A stretch of DNA of 60,000 nt from Chrysomallon squamiferum (Eukaryota > Mollusca > Gastropoda > Neomphalida > Peltospiridae): the NCBI GenBank assembly GCA_012295275.1, contig CM022673.1, forward strand, positions 5,230,153 through 5,290,152. The letters run 5' to 3'. Shown piece after piece: positions 49,945 to 60,000 of the stretch. The notes under the pieces are model-generated. The model worked only from the letters and a program-made list of their open reading frames with translations. It was not told the origin of the DNA and did no database searches. Position 1 is the first letter of the stretch. Every line of letters starts with the position of its first letter. A program made the translations under genes and the position numbers.

Positions 49945-51293
49945 TTAACAATAGCTAACACCAGAAGACATTATCTTCACCTCTCCGTTTCCCTGTGAAA
50001 CAAACAGTGTTCCCGTGATGTCTGTGCCTATAGCTATCGGATTCTGAACACTCAGTCTTGTAGCTATTGTCTGCCACGCGTCTCCTGCTGGAGCAATTTT
50101 CACAACAGAATTGTTCTCTTTGCTCACTACGAAGACGTTTCCTTGCGGGTCGCAAGTCGCAGCAGTTGGCATCGACGTCTGCGAGTTGTCAGCCATGCTG
50201 CCACTCTGTGGATAGCACCAGCTGATGTCACCAGACATGTTGATGCATATTATAGCCTGGCTGTTTGCATCACAGACAACAACGTCGCCAGAGGGCGTGG
50301 TACAAAGGGACGTTATTCTGGAGAATGAAAAAGACGTGTGGAACGTGGCTTGGTTTTTCAGTTTATTGTCTTTCAAAATGAATCGTTCCAAAGCAGCGTC
50401 CTTGGCGGTTATTAGAGTGGTGTGCGAAATGTGAAGAATATTCAGTATTTTCTCTTTTGTTTTCACAATCGCCATTGAGTTGTACACGCTCTCGGTCTCG
50501 ATCGTGGACAGGACTTCCAGATCAGGGGTCACGTTGACGATGCAGAGTTTATAGGAAAGAACCCCAACAAGCACCTTTTCACACGACAGCTTGGCAATAC
50601 ACAGAGGCGAGTTGTCCAGTTTCAATCTATGGCTTTTGTATTCTCCTTGTTCTTCGTAAAACGACTTCACACATTCGTTGTCAGAATCCACCATCACAAT
50701 AACAGTTTTGTTTGTGTTATTGAAACTCTGATATAACAAAACCAGACCACTGATGTACGGCGTCTGCTCGTCCTCCTGAAGTCTGGACGAGAAGACCTTC
50801 TGAATTATCACGTGATCAGACTCCATTTCACTGCTTTGAATATTTGTCCTCATTGGAGAATGACTTCTGCTGTTAGATCCAGACCGTGATCTCAGGGAAC
50901 GCGACATTTCGCCATCAGCCGAGTCTGGTCTTAGCAAATGCGACGAATCGACAGTTTCCAAACGTTCTTGAGAAGATGCTAATAAGTTATCTGTCTGGTC
51001 AGGCGATTCAGATGTCAGTGATGTCTCCTGATCTGCCATGGCAGTGCTGGAGGACAAAGGAATCAGGCTCTGCCCTGAAGAGTCACTTATTCTCAAGACG
51101 CCGAGTTTTGCTTTGGCAACAGTCTTTTTGAAGGCATGGTTTGGAAGGAAGGAGAAATCGACAGGTGATTGTGACTCATTCTGTGAAGACTTTGCTAGGA
51201 AATCTGCTCTGTCGTCTTGCTGTGATTGTAGCGTATATAGATATTCTCCTGTCGCGTATTCAGAACCAGGTGACAGCAGCCGGTCGACAAGTC
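49945..51293 (-). CDS. RING/coiled-coil/NHL-like protein, exon 3 (C-terminal)
   Basis: Codes residues 213-661, with the TAA stop at 49947-49945. The acceptor TTTTTACAG ends at 51294, and the first two bases complete a Gly codon with the last base of exon 2. The N-terminal approximately 150 residues are a Ser/Asp-rich linker with an FSFLPNHAF motif. The C-terminal approximately 290 residues show repeated short beta-strand blocks such as ITSLCTTPSGDVVVCDAN, AATCDPQGNVFVVSKENNSV and IAIGTDITGTLFVSQGNG. These are the signature spacing of an NHL/SMP-30-type beta-propeller, here with weak repeats. Such propellers bind RNA or protein targets in TRIM-NHL ubiquitin ligases. The TTG-started frame from 51096 is not the start; coding continues to the splice site. 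Confidence 0.85.
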
Positions 51294-51588
<295 letters not shown>

Positions 51589-51948
51589 CTAATGAATCCT
51601 GCATTTCTGCTAGCACCTCCTGCCTGTCTTCGATCTGCAGCTGAAGCTCAACCTTCTGGTCATCATAGGTCATCCAGAGAGTCTCCAGCAAATCACCTTC
51701 TTTGGTAAGTATGTCTTCTATTATCGTGTTGGCCGTTTCTTTTATTTTAGATTCCACAGCGGTTTTATCTTCTTCCATTTTTCGCAGAGTTACCTCCCTT
51801 CTGTCTATCTGCTCTTTCACGACGGCAGAGGACGATTTGAGCTGGTCTGACAATGAGATGAGTTTTTTGAGCTGCGACTTTCTGTCGTCCAGTTCGTCTG
51901 CCGAATCTTCTGATCCTGTCAGAGATTCGTTGCTGATGAACGTGAAGT
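51589..51948 (-). CDS. RING/coiled-coil/NHL-like protein, exon 2 (coiled coil)
   Basis: 360-nt exon coding residues 93-212, bounded by TTCCCGCAG acceptor and G|GTAAAT donor. It starts and ends in the same phase (one base of a codon on the upstream side), so skipping it leaves the frame intact. The content is almost entirely helical and heptad-rich (DELDDRKSQLKKLISLSDQL; EEDKTAVESKIKETANTIIE; DDQKVELQLQIEDRQEVLAE), the coiled coil by which TRIM-type ligases dimerise. No B-box zinc-binding cysteines or histidines are present. Confidence 0.88.
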
Positions 51949-52385
<437 letters not shown>

Positions 52386-52662
52386 CTTTCTCAATCTGAT
52401 TCACTGCTTCCAAAATTCCTTTCAGTTTGAAATCTGTTTTTAGCTGACTCGCCCACGTCGATTTTGGCTGCATGGAGTCAGGGGGCGTGGTGATTTCCCT
52501 GCACACGGGGCATGGGAAACCCCGGACTCTCGCTGCATGGTTGATATATTGTTGTATACACTCAAGACAAAAACTGTGAAGACACTGCAGAGTTTTGGGT
52601 TCACGGAAAGGTCTGTAGCAGATAGTGCATGTTAAGTGATCTTCTGTCAAAGCAGTCGCCAT
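52386..52662 (-). CDS. RING/coiled-coil/NHL-like E3 ubiquitin ligase, exon 1 (RING)
   Basis: ATG at 52662 (GCGATGGCG context) starts a C3HC4 RING: C12, C15, C27, H29, C32, C35, C51, C54, including CLHSFCLECI and FPCPVCRE, typical of TRIM-family ubiquitin ligases. Spliced 52662-52386, 51948-51589, 51293-49945 gives 1986 nt in frame, 661 residues: RING, coiled coil, linker, NHL-like propeller. B-boxes normal for TRIM proteins are missing, so the domain set lies between TRIM-NHL and malin (RING-NHL). The open frame extends upstream through a TAA/GAA microsatellite giving a false hydrophobic leader. A TTATTTTTAG acceptor two bases before ATG suggests an untranslated first exon. Confidence 0.88.
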
Positions 52663-52928
52663 CGCTAAAAATAATAATGATGATAATAATAATAATAATA
52701 AGAAGAAGAAGAAGAAGAAGATGATGATGATGAAAAATAAGAAGAAAAGAAGAAGAAGAAACAATAGCATCAACAACATCATCATCATCATCAGCAGTAA
52801 CAAAACAACAACAACAACAATACTAATAATAATAAAAGAAGAAGAAATAGGAAACAATAACCAACAACGACAACATCATTATCAACAATATCATCAACAA
52901 TAATTATAAAAACAACAAGAATGATTAC

Positions 52929-52976
<48 letters not shown>
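52929..52976. repeat. (TAA)n microsatellite
   Basis: Perfect TAA run of about 16 copies. Confidence 0.97.
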
Positions 52977-52977
<1 letters not shown>

Positions 52978-53107
52978 TAATTAATTACAGAAACAAAGAT
53001 AATAATTACAGAAGCAACAAGAACGATATTTAGGACTCCACAATGCCCATCAAAACGGTATCAATAAAGACATTAATACTATAATAGAACCAACAGAAGT
53101 AACAAGA

Positions 53108-53114
53108 ACTACAA

Positions 53115-53178
<64 letters not shown>
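53108..53178. repeat. (CTA)n/(TAA)n compound microsatellite
   Basis: CTA run switching in register to TAA. The minus frame gives poly-Val/Leu/Ile, not a gene. Confidence 0.97.
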
Positions 53179-53179
<1 letters not shown>

Positions 53180-53969
53180 TAATGATAATAATAATAATGA
53201 TGACGATAATGATGTTGATGATGTTAATGATGATGGTGATGAAAGAGATATTTTCATGTTTCATATTGAAAATACAGTAAACTTTATTCTCAAAATTAAA
53301 TATTTCTTTAATCCAAGATAATAGGATACATAAACAGTAAAAAGCTAATTTTGTCAAACGTTACTAAAAATGCTACACCAGTGATTTCACTAAATAACCT
53401 TTGGTATAAAAACTAATTAATAATAATATTTTAAAAATACGATATCATTTATTTTTTTATAATAATAATAATAATAAAGATGTCATATGAATAATCCATA
53501 TTAACATATAATGTATAATTATTTTATATGCTTGATACCATTTTGTACGATCACTGCCCCAAATTAATTTGTCGTACGGCATCCCTTATCAATAACGACA
53601 CAACCTAACCATTTCTGAATGAATATTACACTCATACTTACTCTTTCTAACCTAACTTATCTTCCCTAATCTTGTCACTGATTAGACTTTATGGTTTTGT
53701 ATAATAAATATGCCTCTCTCGGCCTACGTGGTCTATATCCTGGTGTATGTCCTGTTTTAAAATCACGCACTGTTTGTTTGAAAAATATATCAGTGTTAGT
53801 CATCGTCTAAACTCACACTGTACAGACATATATAACTAGGGGCGACAGCTGTAATGTTTGCTATCGATCAGAATCTCGTTTATTTAGTATTCAAATTATA
53901 TTCAACATTGCAAATAACAAAATAGAACGTGTGTAATGTATTGGTCGGAGGGGGGTGTCTACTAGAAAG

Positions 53970-54002
<33 letters not shown>

Positions 54003-54555
54003 AAACGAGAATAATAAAATTATATAGGTAGGTGTCTGTTTGCAAAATGAAGTATTTTTTTTTAAGTCTGTTTGAATATATTTGTTTTACCTGTGTATAC
54101 ATGTATTTGAATTTGTTACGTTTTATGTTTTGACGTGTGTTATATACATGTCTGTGCGTGCTTGGATGCATGTATGATGTGTGTGTATATGTATGTATAT
54201 ATATATATATATATATTATTTAAATATGTATGTATGTAATTGCATATACGTATGTAAGTATGTATATATATATATTATTTATATATGTGTGTGTGTAATT
54301 GCATATACGTATGTAAGTATGTATGTAAGTATGTATGTGCTGCAAACAAATATTGCTTTTAAATACTTAAGGCGTATACGTTTATTTTTTTTATTTAACA
54401 AAAAACTTAATTTAAAAAATACGAAGAGCCTTTACAGTTCATATCTATCTATCTATCTATCTATATACATCTATATATCGCATATTTCAAGAAACTTAAT
54501 TTTTTTTCTCAACAACACTGAAGAAACTTCAGAACTAATCTGACCACCATTTTAC

Positions 54556-54590
54556 ACAGTGACGTCATTAAACAAAAATGGCGACGCTCG
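54556..54590. promoter_or_regulatory. CRE plus YY1-like sites, candidate promoter
   Basis: A full CRE palindrome TGACGTCA (54560-54567) lies 11 bases from AAAAATGGCGACG (54577-54587), which resembles a YY1 site. AAAATGGTGG on the minus strand lies on the other side (about 54544-54553). This pairing is typical of core promoters of housekeeping genes. It lies 1.9 kb upstream of the RING ATG on its strand, compatible with a first untranslated exon. Transcription start is not shown by the sequence. Confidence 0.35.
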
Positions 54591-54919
54591 GATATTTTTA
54601 ATGGAATTGTCAGCACAAACAAATCTGAAAATAACTACGAAATAAACACAACATACACAGACTACATTTTCGTTTCGCCGCATGTTCACTTTAAACATGA
54701 AACATGGAAAAACGACCGCTGCTGAACTCAAAACTACAAATACATTCCTGGGATTGTCCTGTTTCATCACATGTTAAAAAACATGTCAACAGTTGTAGAA
54801 AGGTATTCAGTAACAGCCGGTGAAGTTTTCAGCCAGTGTCGACATCAACAGTTCACGTGTTCACCGTGGATTACAACGTGATGCCAAAAGTTTTCAACAC
54901 CTTTTTTTTGTTTGTTTGT

Positions 54920-54921
<2 letters not shown>

Positions 54922-54961
<40 letters not shown>

Positions 54962-55001
54962 TTATTTTTTTTTTTTTTTTTTTTTTTGTTTTTTTTTTTT
55001 A
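54922..55001. repeat. (TTA)n followed by poly-T
   Basis: ATT run (54922-54961) then an almost pure T run to 55001. Confidence 0.95.
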
Positions 55002-55067
55002 ACATCATACACATTTTTAATTAACTAGTTCGTTCGTTCGTGTATTTATTTATATAGTTTCTTCATT

Positions 55068-55113
55068 TCTATCTGTCTGTCTGTCTGTCTGTCTATCTGT
55101 CTGTCTGTCTGTC

Positions 55114-55144
<31 letters not shown>

Positions 55145-55196
55145 TTGTCTATCTTCTATATATCTGTAATCTGTCTATCTATCTTTCTGTCTTTCT
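55068..55196. repeat. CTGT/CTAT tetranucleotide repeat
   Basis: CTGT units change to CTAT units, then decay with CTTT variants. Confidence 0.93.
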
Positions 55197-55199
55197 TAA

Positions 55200-56069
55200 T
55201 TCGCGATCTCGTTTATCGTTGTTATATATAAACAGTCATTAATTACGCAAACTTCCTTTCATTTTTTACAGACATTGCATTAAAAAGAAAACTTGGCAAC
55301 TTTTATTATCAAAACAGCCACAGGCACAGTTAAAACAAATTGAAATTCACTCCACGACTGCTTCAATAATGCTGACAAATCGCTAAATAATAAACGAAAT
55401 AAAATGACTCAGGTGGTTGTGATAGCAACAGCTGCATACCTTAGTAACTCTGATCAGAGAATTTAATTTATTACAATCGGCGTACTTTTAGAAAGAGGTG
55501 GTTAACTTTTACAGTGACAGCTAAAACACAGTAAATTAAAACTCATGCGCAAGTAAAATGATGATAAACAATACTGTTTGACAGATTAAATAAGATGGTG
55601 TGTGTGCGGGTGCGTGTATGTGTGTGTGTTTGAAAAAAAATGTATGTAAATAAATAAAGAACAAGAACAAAAACTCCCTACAGTCATAAAAAAAAAAAAA
55701 AAAAAAAAAAAAATAAAAATCACTTTCAACCTCCAAAAGCTGTTTTTATTTTGAAAAGAACTTTAAATACAGCTATAAAATACCGACATTACAAACTCAA
55801 GTGTATTTTTATATCCAGTAAATACGGAAAGTATCAACAAAATCTAAATGTTCTACTCTTAACCATCTACACGTTTTAATATGTTTTATTTTTGTCCTTA
55901 CCTGTATTTTGCTGTTTTATACTGAAACTGAATAGAAGACAGTTACGTATTTTACACCTGTAGTTTTTACACATTTAACTGAAAACACAGCAAATGTTTT
56001 TTTTGTCGGTTGGAATTTAGTTAGTTCATAATCTTTGCATATTTCAATTAACAATTACTAACGAATGTG

Positions 56070-56109
<40 letters not shown>

Positions 56110-56690
56110 GTGTGTTGTCTGTCGTCCCCAATAATCTCTTTGTTTCGTTAAGCTAGTAACAGGACATACACTCCTTACACCTTGCCCTAGTTTTTAACGA
56201 ATGATCAATTTCTTACGTAAGTTTTACATAAAATAAAATAAGAATTTTTTTTACTTACTTACATGAATTATCCAAACCTCTTTTGGAGCTAAATCCTTTA
56301 GTTTAAGATTTATTTTAAATACAAACAGTTTAGGACATGCTCTCTGCTGTTTATTGCAAAGACTAAATTTTGTTTAAATGTCTAAGTTTCCGGTCGATCG
56401 TGTATTTATCGATGTAGAGTGCAGGTGTTACTTTTCAATAGCCACGTTTCTCACAGCAGAACTTAGTTTCATTGTAAATAATGAAAATAACAATTGTTAA
56501 AACATATCTGAAATATGGAAATTATATTCAGTGTAATTTAAGTGACATCTGGTTTGAAATTATTTAAATTTTGTTTTTTGTTTTTCATTTTTATTTTTGT
56601 AATTACGTGCGAACTGGAATATATTATAGATTATATTACACTATAGCACAGTAAGGTGTGATGTAGTGTAGAGTTATATAATACAGTATG
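55200..56690. other. gene-free region
   Basis: A long A run at 55687-55713 and (GT)n at 56071-56117 are the main features. No frame or splice structure suggests an exon. Confidence 0.5.
56071..56117. repeat. (GT)n microsatellite
   Basis: GT run with one TTGTG interruption near the end. Confidence 0.95.
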
Positions 56691-56691
56691 A

Positions 56692-57056
56692 TACATGGCC
56701 GTAACTATACTGAGGCAAATGAGGAAAATGCCTCATATCGACAAAATATAAGTCTATATACCGAATGAAACGATATTCATTGAATGAATTCTTTTATGTC
56801 TACGGTTACCGTTTGAAGTCTGTCTATATCGTTGTGATGAAAGTCATAAATGACTTCAAAGACATCAAACATCAAGCAGGTTTATCGTCTTAGCCCGGTT
56901 CTTGCCCTCATGCAGTGTATTTTGTCGTTTAGCGTCACCACAGAACTCAGTATAGCTGGTGGCCCAAGCCCCTCGCCCAATTTGTTTTTGCTCCACTCCG
57001 CTCGGCGATTAAGTGTTTTTGCCTCATTTCAAAAAGAGTCTAGTTACAGCCATGTA
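56692..57056. mobile_element. 365-bp non-autonomous DNA element (MITE-like)
   Basis: Left end TACATGGCCGTAACTATACT (56692) and right end AGTCTAGTTACAGCCATGTA (ending 57056) are inverted repeats with two mismatches over 20 bp. The inverted similarity extends inward to ATGAGG/CCTCAT blocks. Base composition inside is less A+T-rich than the flanks. If the outer TA is the target duplication, the ends would be CATGGCYGTAACTA; otherwise flanks GTATGA/GTATAA hint at a longer site. The 70-codon frame across its right half runs through the terminal repeat and is not a gene. Superfamily not recognised. Confidence 0.65.
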
Positions 57057-57368
57057 GTATAATGCAAAGTTATTAAGAGGTTATATAATCATATCGAACA
57101 CCGTCAACAAGGGGAGGTAATCCATAACGCCTGTAGCTCATGACAGTTGTCTTCGTCTGACACTGATGTTATAATGATGATGAAGGATAATGACCAGAAA
57201 ACAACAACAATTTTCTTATTTGCTTTCATAAATGCTTTGTTTTCTAATAATAATAATAATAATAACAATAAATACATAAATATGTAAATATAAAAATAAA
57301 TCTCCTATATCCGCGTGGGCTGTCAGTGTGTTTAAATAAAAAATATTGATTTGTGGCATCTGGTGTTT

Positions 57369-57682
57369 TGACGTAAATTATGACGTTGTTTATTTTGTTG
57401 TTTACACTTTCGACACTACGTCAGAGACATTTAAGGAATGTGCGTGACATCAAGTTTGAAAAAAAAAAAAAAAAAAACTCCACATATTTTGACGTCTCAA
57501 CATATACTTATTATAGTTAGACAAGTTTTTATATACTGAACGAAAAAGTTTAGGAACATGAAATTTTTTCATGTGTGAAATTGTAACGGTCACAGCAGAG
57601 AGAAATCATTACCACAAAATGTTAAATTAATCTGTGGACCAAACGTTTTATCCAGTGGTGAATTTTATGTCTTTTATGACGT
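57369..57682. promoter_or_regulatory. cluster of CRE half-sites
   Basis: TGACGT occurs at 57369-57374, 57381-57386, 57418-57423 (minus), 57490-57495 and 57677-57682, five times in 314 bp of A+T-rich DNA. It could be a CREB/ATF-responsive enhancer. No adjacent gene was found to assign it to. Confidence 0.3.
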
Positions 57683-57910
57683 CGTATAGAAATTGCAAAG
57701 AACGCGATACCCCAAAACAAAATATTTATTATTTTTTTAATTTTTTATTAATTTTTAATTTTTTATATTTATTTTTTATATAGCAGTTTTGGGTCTTTGA
57801 TATGAATGCTAACTTAGAGAAACACTTATTAACACCTAAAACGCAGAATACTAATTTAGTTTCGGTTTTGAGCGATGAATGTTTATTTTCTGTGTTTTCT
57901 GATTTAGATT

Positions 57911-57941
<31 letters not shown>

Positions 57942-58135
57942 CTTTCATTAAAAACCAAAGATAAATAATTCCTTCATATATAGAATAAGAAGTTTTCTGA
58001 ATCAAGGGAGAAAACTATGCAACTAATGCAAAGATCGTAAGACGTCGAGTTATTTACTCCTGTCTATTGGAGAACGTTAAAGATGAAAATGAATTCTTAC
58101 ATCATTTGCTTTTCTTTCGGTTATTAATATTTCTG

Positions 58136-58305
<170 letters not shown>

Positions 58306-58468
58306 TTTTTTCTGTATTTTTTTCATTCTCCCTTCTCTGATTTCGAATGTTATTCTCTCTGGCTTCCTTCGCTGTATTTTATAACAGCCCTTTATTATTC
58401 CAGTCCTCTCTCGTCTTTTTGTCTCTACTCTTTCTCATCTTCTCATCCAGTTTTCCCCTTCACTCTGT

Positions 58469-58535
58469 CACACGGTCCCTTTATCTGTCTCTCTGTTGAA
58501 AATTTCGACAGCGAGACAGATAAAGAGACCGAGTG
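58469..58535. repeat. imperfect palindrome, about 33-bp arms
   Basis: The left arm CACACGGTCCCTTTATCTGT... and right arm ...ACAGATAAAGAGACCGAGTG pair around centre 58502 with about four mismatches and almost no loop. It could extrude as a cruciform. The lack of a loop argues against a miRNA precursor. Confidence 0.85.
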
Positions 58536-58924
58536 ACTATTTATGAAAGAATGTGTTTATATGCATGTAAATATATTTGTATGTGTATGTATATTTGTAT
58601 ATACACATATGTATGAATTTTTTACCAGTAAAATTTTTACCAGTAAATATGTATTTGCTTACGTATAGTAATTTTGCAATTCTGCAAGTGCATAAGTATT
58701 TGCATTTATGTATATTAATTTGTATATTCGTTTCTATATTTCTTTTTCATTTCTTCTTCTTTTTCTTCTTCTTCTTCTTCTTATTATTATTATTATTCTC
58801 CTTCTCTTTACTTGAACACAGTGAACTTATATATACGTTTTATCATCCAACAATGTCAAACTAATTCATAATTCATCCACACTGACTGCAGTGCAATCAC
58901 CAAATTCTTCTAACTCTCCTCGTC

Positions 58925-59030
58925 TTTATCTTCTCTGCGTGTCGAACACACGCACATCCGCCCTAAAACACACACACAGCGAGTGAACCGCGGTTCCTCA
59001 GCCGCACCACGTGCCTCGTAAAACAACCAC
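58925..59030. promoter_or_regulatory. CpG-bearing stretch with GAACCGCGGTTC palindrome and E-box
   Basis: A 12-bp perfect palindrome GAACCGCGGTTC (58985-58996) and a CACGTG E-box (59008-59013) lie in a locally G+C-richer, CpG-containing segment. It looks like a promoter-proximal region of a gene outside the window, or one not recognised here. Confidence 0.3.
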
Positions 59031-59888
59031 ACTGTGTGATAATTTCTAATTTACTACCAGCCCTGTTGTTTGTTTTTTTTTTTTTTTTTTTTTTTTATTT
59101 TTCTTCTCCACCAACTTACCCGCGTTCTCGTTTGTAAGTCCGACCTATCTGTTTGTTCGATAGAATCTCCGTCTGTTTTCGTATGGATGAATGAATTAAC
59201 TGAATAAAACATTACAAAACTCTTCGGGTAACAATAGCTTTGACCCTGTATCGGGATCTTGATGTCAAACTATAAGGGAGTCATTTGGAGCAGTTAGGTT
59301 AAGTATTCAGACGTAAGATTTGTATATGTGTATATATTTGTTTTTTAAAAAGAGTCATTGATGTTTTTTTTTTAATATATATTAATAATATATGATTGAT
59401 TAGAGGAAATGAAATGATGCATTTTGTATTTGAAGAGGAACAAGAAAAAGAAAACAGGTCAGTTGTTTATTTGTATGTAATGTAATATTGGAAAAAAATG
59501 TTTAAAAAATGTTGATGCTTAAAATTGATGACTTGTAGATAAAAACGTATATTTTAATAATGGTTTTGCATATTTTGGTTTTGTGGTTATAATAACAAAG
59601 ATTGCCATATAGCTTAAATGTGTTCCATTCTTTTCGAATAGATAGACAGAAAGATAGACTGATGAATAGCGAGAAAGATGGAAAAATAACAGAGATATAT
59701 ATATATATATAAATATATTGTATAAACAAGAACAGACAAACAGACAGAGACAATCAAATGAATGGATAGAGAAATATAAAAATGGAAACAGATAAATAAT
59801 CAAATAGATAAAGAGAGATTTGCTGAATAATACTAATAGAGGATGGAAATGTATGTGTATATGCATGTATGTCTGTATATATATGTGT

Positions 59889-60000
<112 letters not shown>

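Larger units (their letters stand above)
52665..54550. other. 5' flank or first intron of the RING gene
   Basis: Trinucleotide-rich: (GAA)n/(GAT)n at 52695-52760, CAA and CAT repeats to 52910, (TAA)n at 52929-52976, (CTA)n/(TAA)n at 53108-53178, poly-A at 53970-54000 and (TA)n plus GTAT repeats at 54180-54335. The stretch 53560-53900 is less A+T-rich but shows no frame. No coding exon was recognised. Confidence 0.5.

Noticed and set aside
52663-52857. Hydrophobic leader before the RING domain
   Set aside because: It is translation of TAA/GAA/GAT microsatellites upstream of the ATG at 52662. A splice acceptor lies just before that ATG.
56850-57062. 70-codon frame with a C-terminal SARRLSVFASFQKESSYS
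   Set aside because: It lies inside the MITE-like element and reads through its terminal inverted repeat.
58469-58535. miRNA precursor at the palindrome
   Set aside because: The arms meet with almost no loop, so a normal Dicer substrate is unlikely.

Overview
This is a strongly A+T-rich stretch of animal nuclear DNA, saturated with microsatellites ((AC)n, (GA/CT)n, (TAA)n, (AAAT)n, poly-A/T) and degenerate medium-length tandem repeats. Genes are split by introns with GT/AG borders, and the tRNA genes are eukaryotic type II-free alanine genes with internal A and B boxes. The RING/coiled-coil/beta-propeller (TRIM-NHL-like) gene, the C7orf25-type exon and the overall repeat texture fit a lophotrochozoan, most likely a mollusc. 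That assignment is an inference; no species-diagnostic sequence was recognised.

Layout. (1) 1-27.3 kb: no convincing exon. It holds microsatellites, several degenerate tandem arrays (about 112-bp units at 7.7-8.35 kb, 158-bp units at 12.1-12.4 kb, about 110-bp units at 13.2-13.6 kb, 67-bp units at 16.37-16.94 kb, 51-bp units at 21.3-21.5 kb), dispersed relatives of these, and a miRNA-precursor-like hairpin at 7.46-7.56 kb. (2) 27.3-28.25 kb, plus: 3'-terminal exon of a single-pass membrane protein with a fibronectin III domain and a cytoplasmic tail. (3) 28.3-37.4 kb: mainly non-coding, with a frameshifted coding-like remnant near 31 kb, an inverted-repeat element carrying two X-box-like palindromes near 33 kb and a 359-bp tandem duplication near 36.4 kb. 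(4) 37.43-37.59 kb, minus: first coding exon of a C7orf25/UPF0415-type gene, with a possible short terminal exon at 32.3-32.5 kb. (5) 39.7-48.7 kb: a cluster of 11 intact tRNA-Ala genes (9 anticodon TGC, 2 anticodon CGC) and 3 decayed copies. It surrounds an intronless tRNA dimethylallyltransferase (TRIT1) gene on the minus strand at 40.6-42.1 kb. (6) 49.9-52.7 kb, minus: a three-exon RING-coiled-coil-NHL-like gene whose exon phases join exactly to a 661-residue protein without B-boxes. (7) 52.7-60 kb: non-coding, with CRE-like sites, a 365-bp inverted-repeat element and a long (CT)n tract.

How the pieces relate. The tRNA cluster grew by tandem and inverted duplication of a tRNA plus its flanks. 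Seven copies share a 17-bp block fixed at -33 to -35, a good candidate for a TFIIIB-contact element. TRIT1 modifies tRNAs with A36, which tRNA-Ala lacks, so its position inside the cluster looks coincidental. In the RING gene the symmetric 360-nt coiled-coil exon lies between introns carrying (CU)n and (GA)n in the transcript. These can pair and loop the exon out, predicting exon skipping or a circular RNA. This, the tRNA upstream element and the repeat families of the first 27 kb are the most interesting observations. I saw no self-evident novel defence or mobile gene system.
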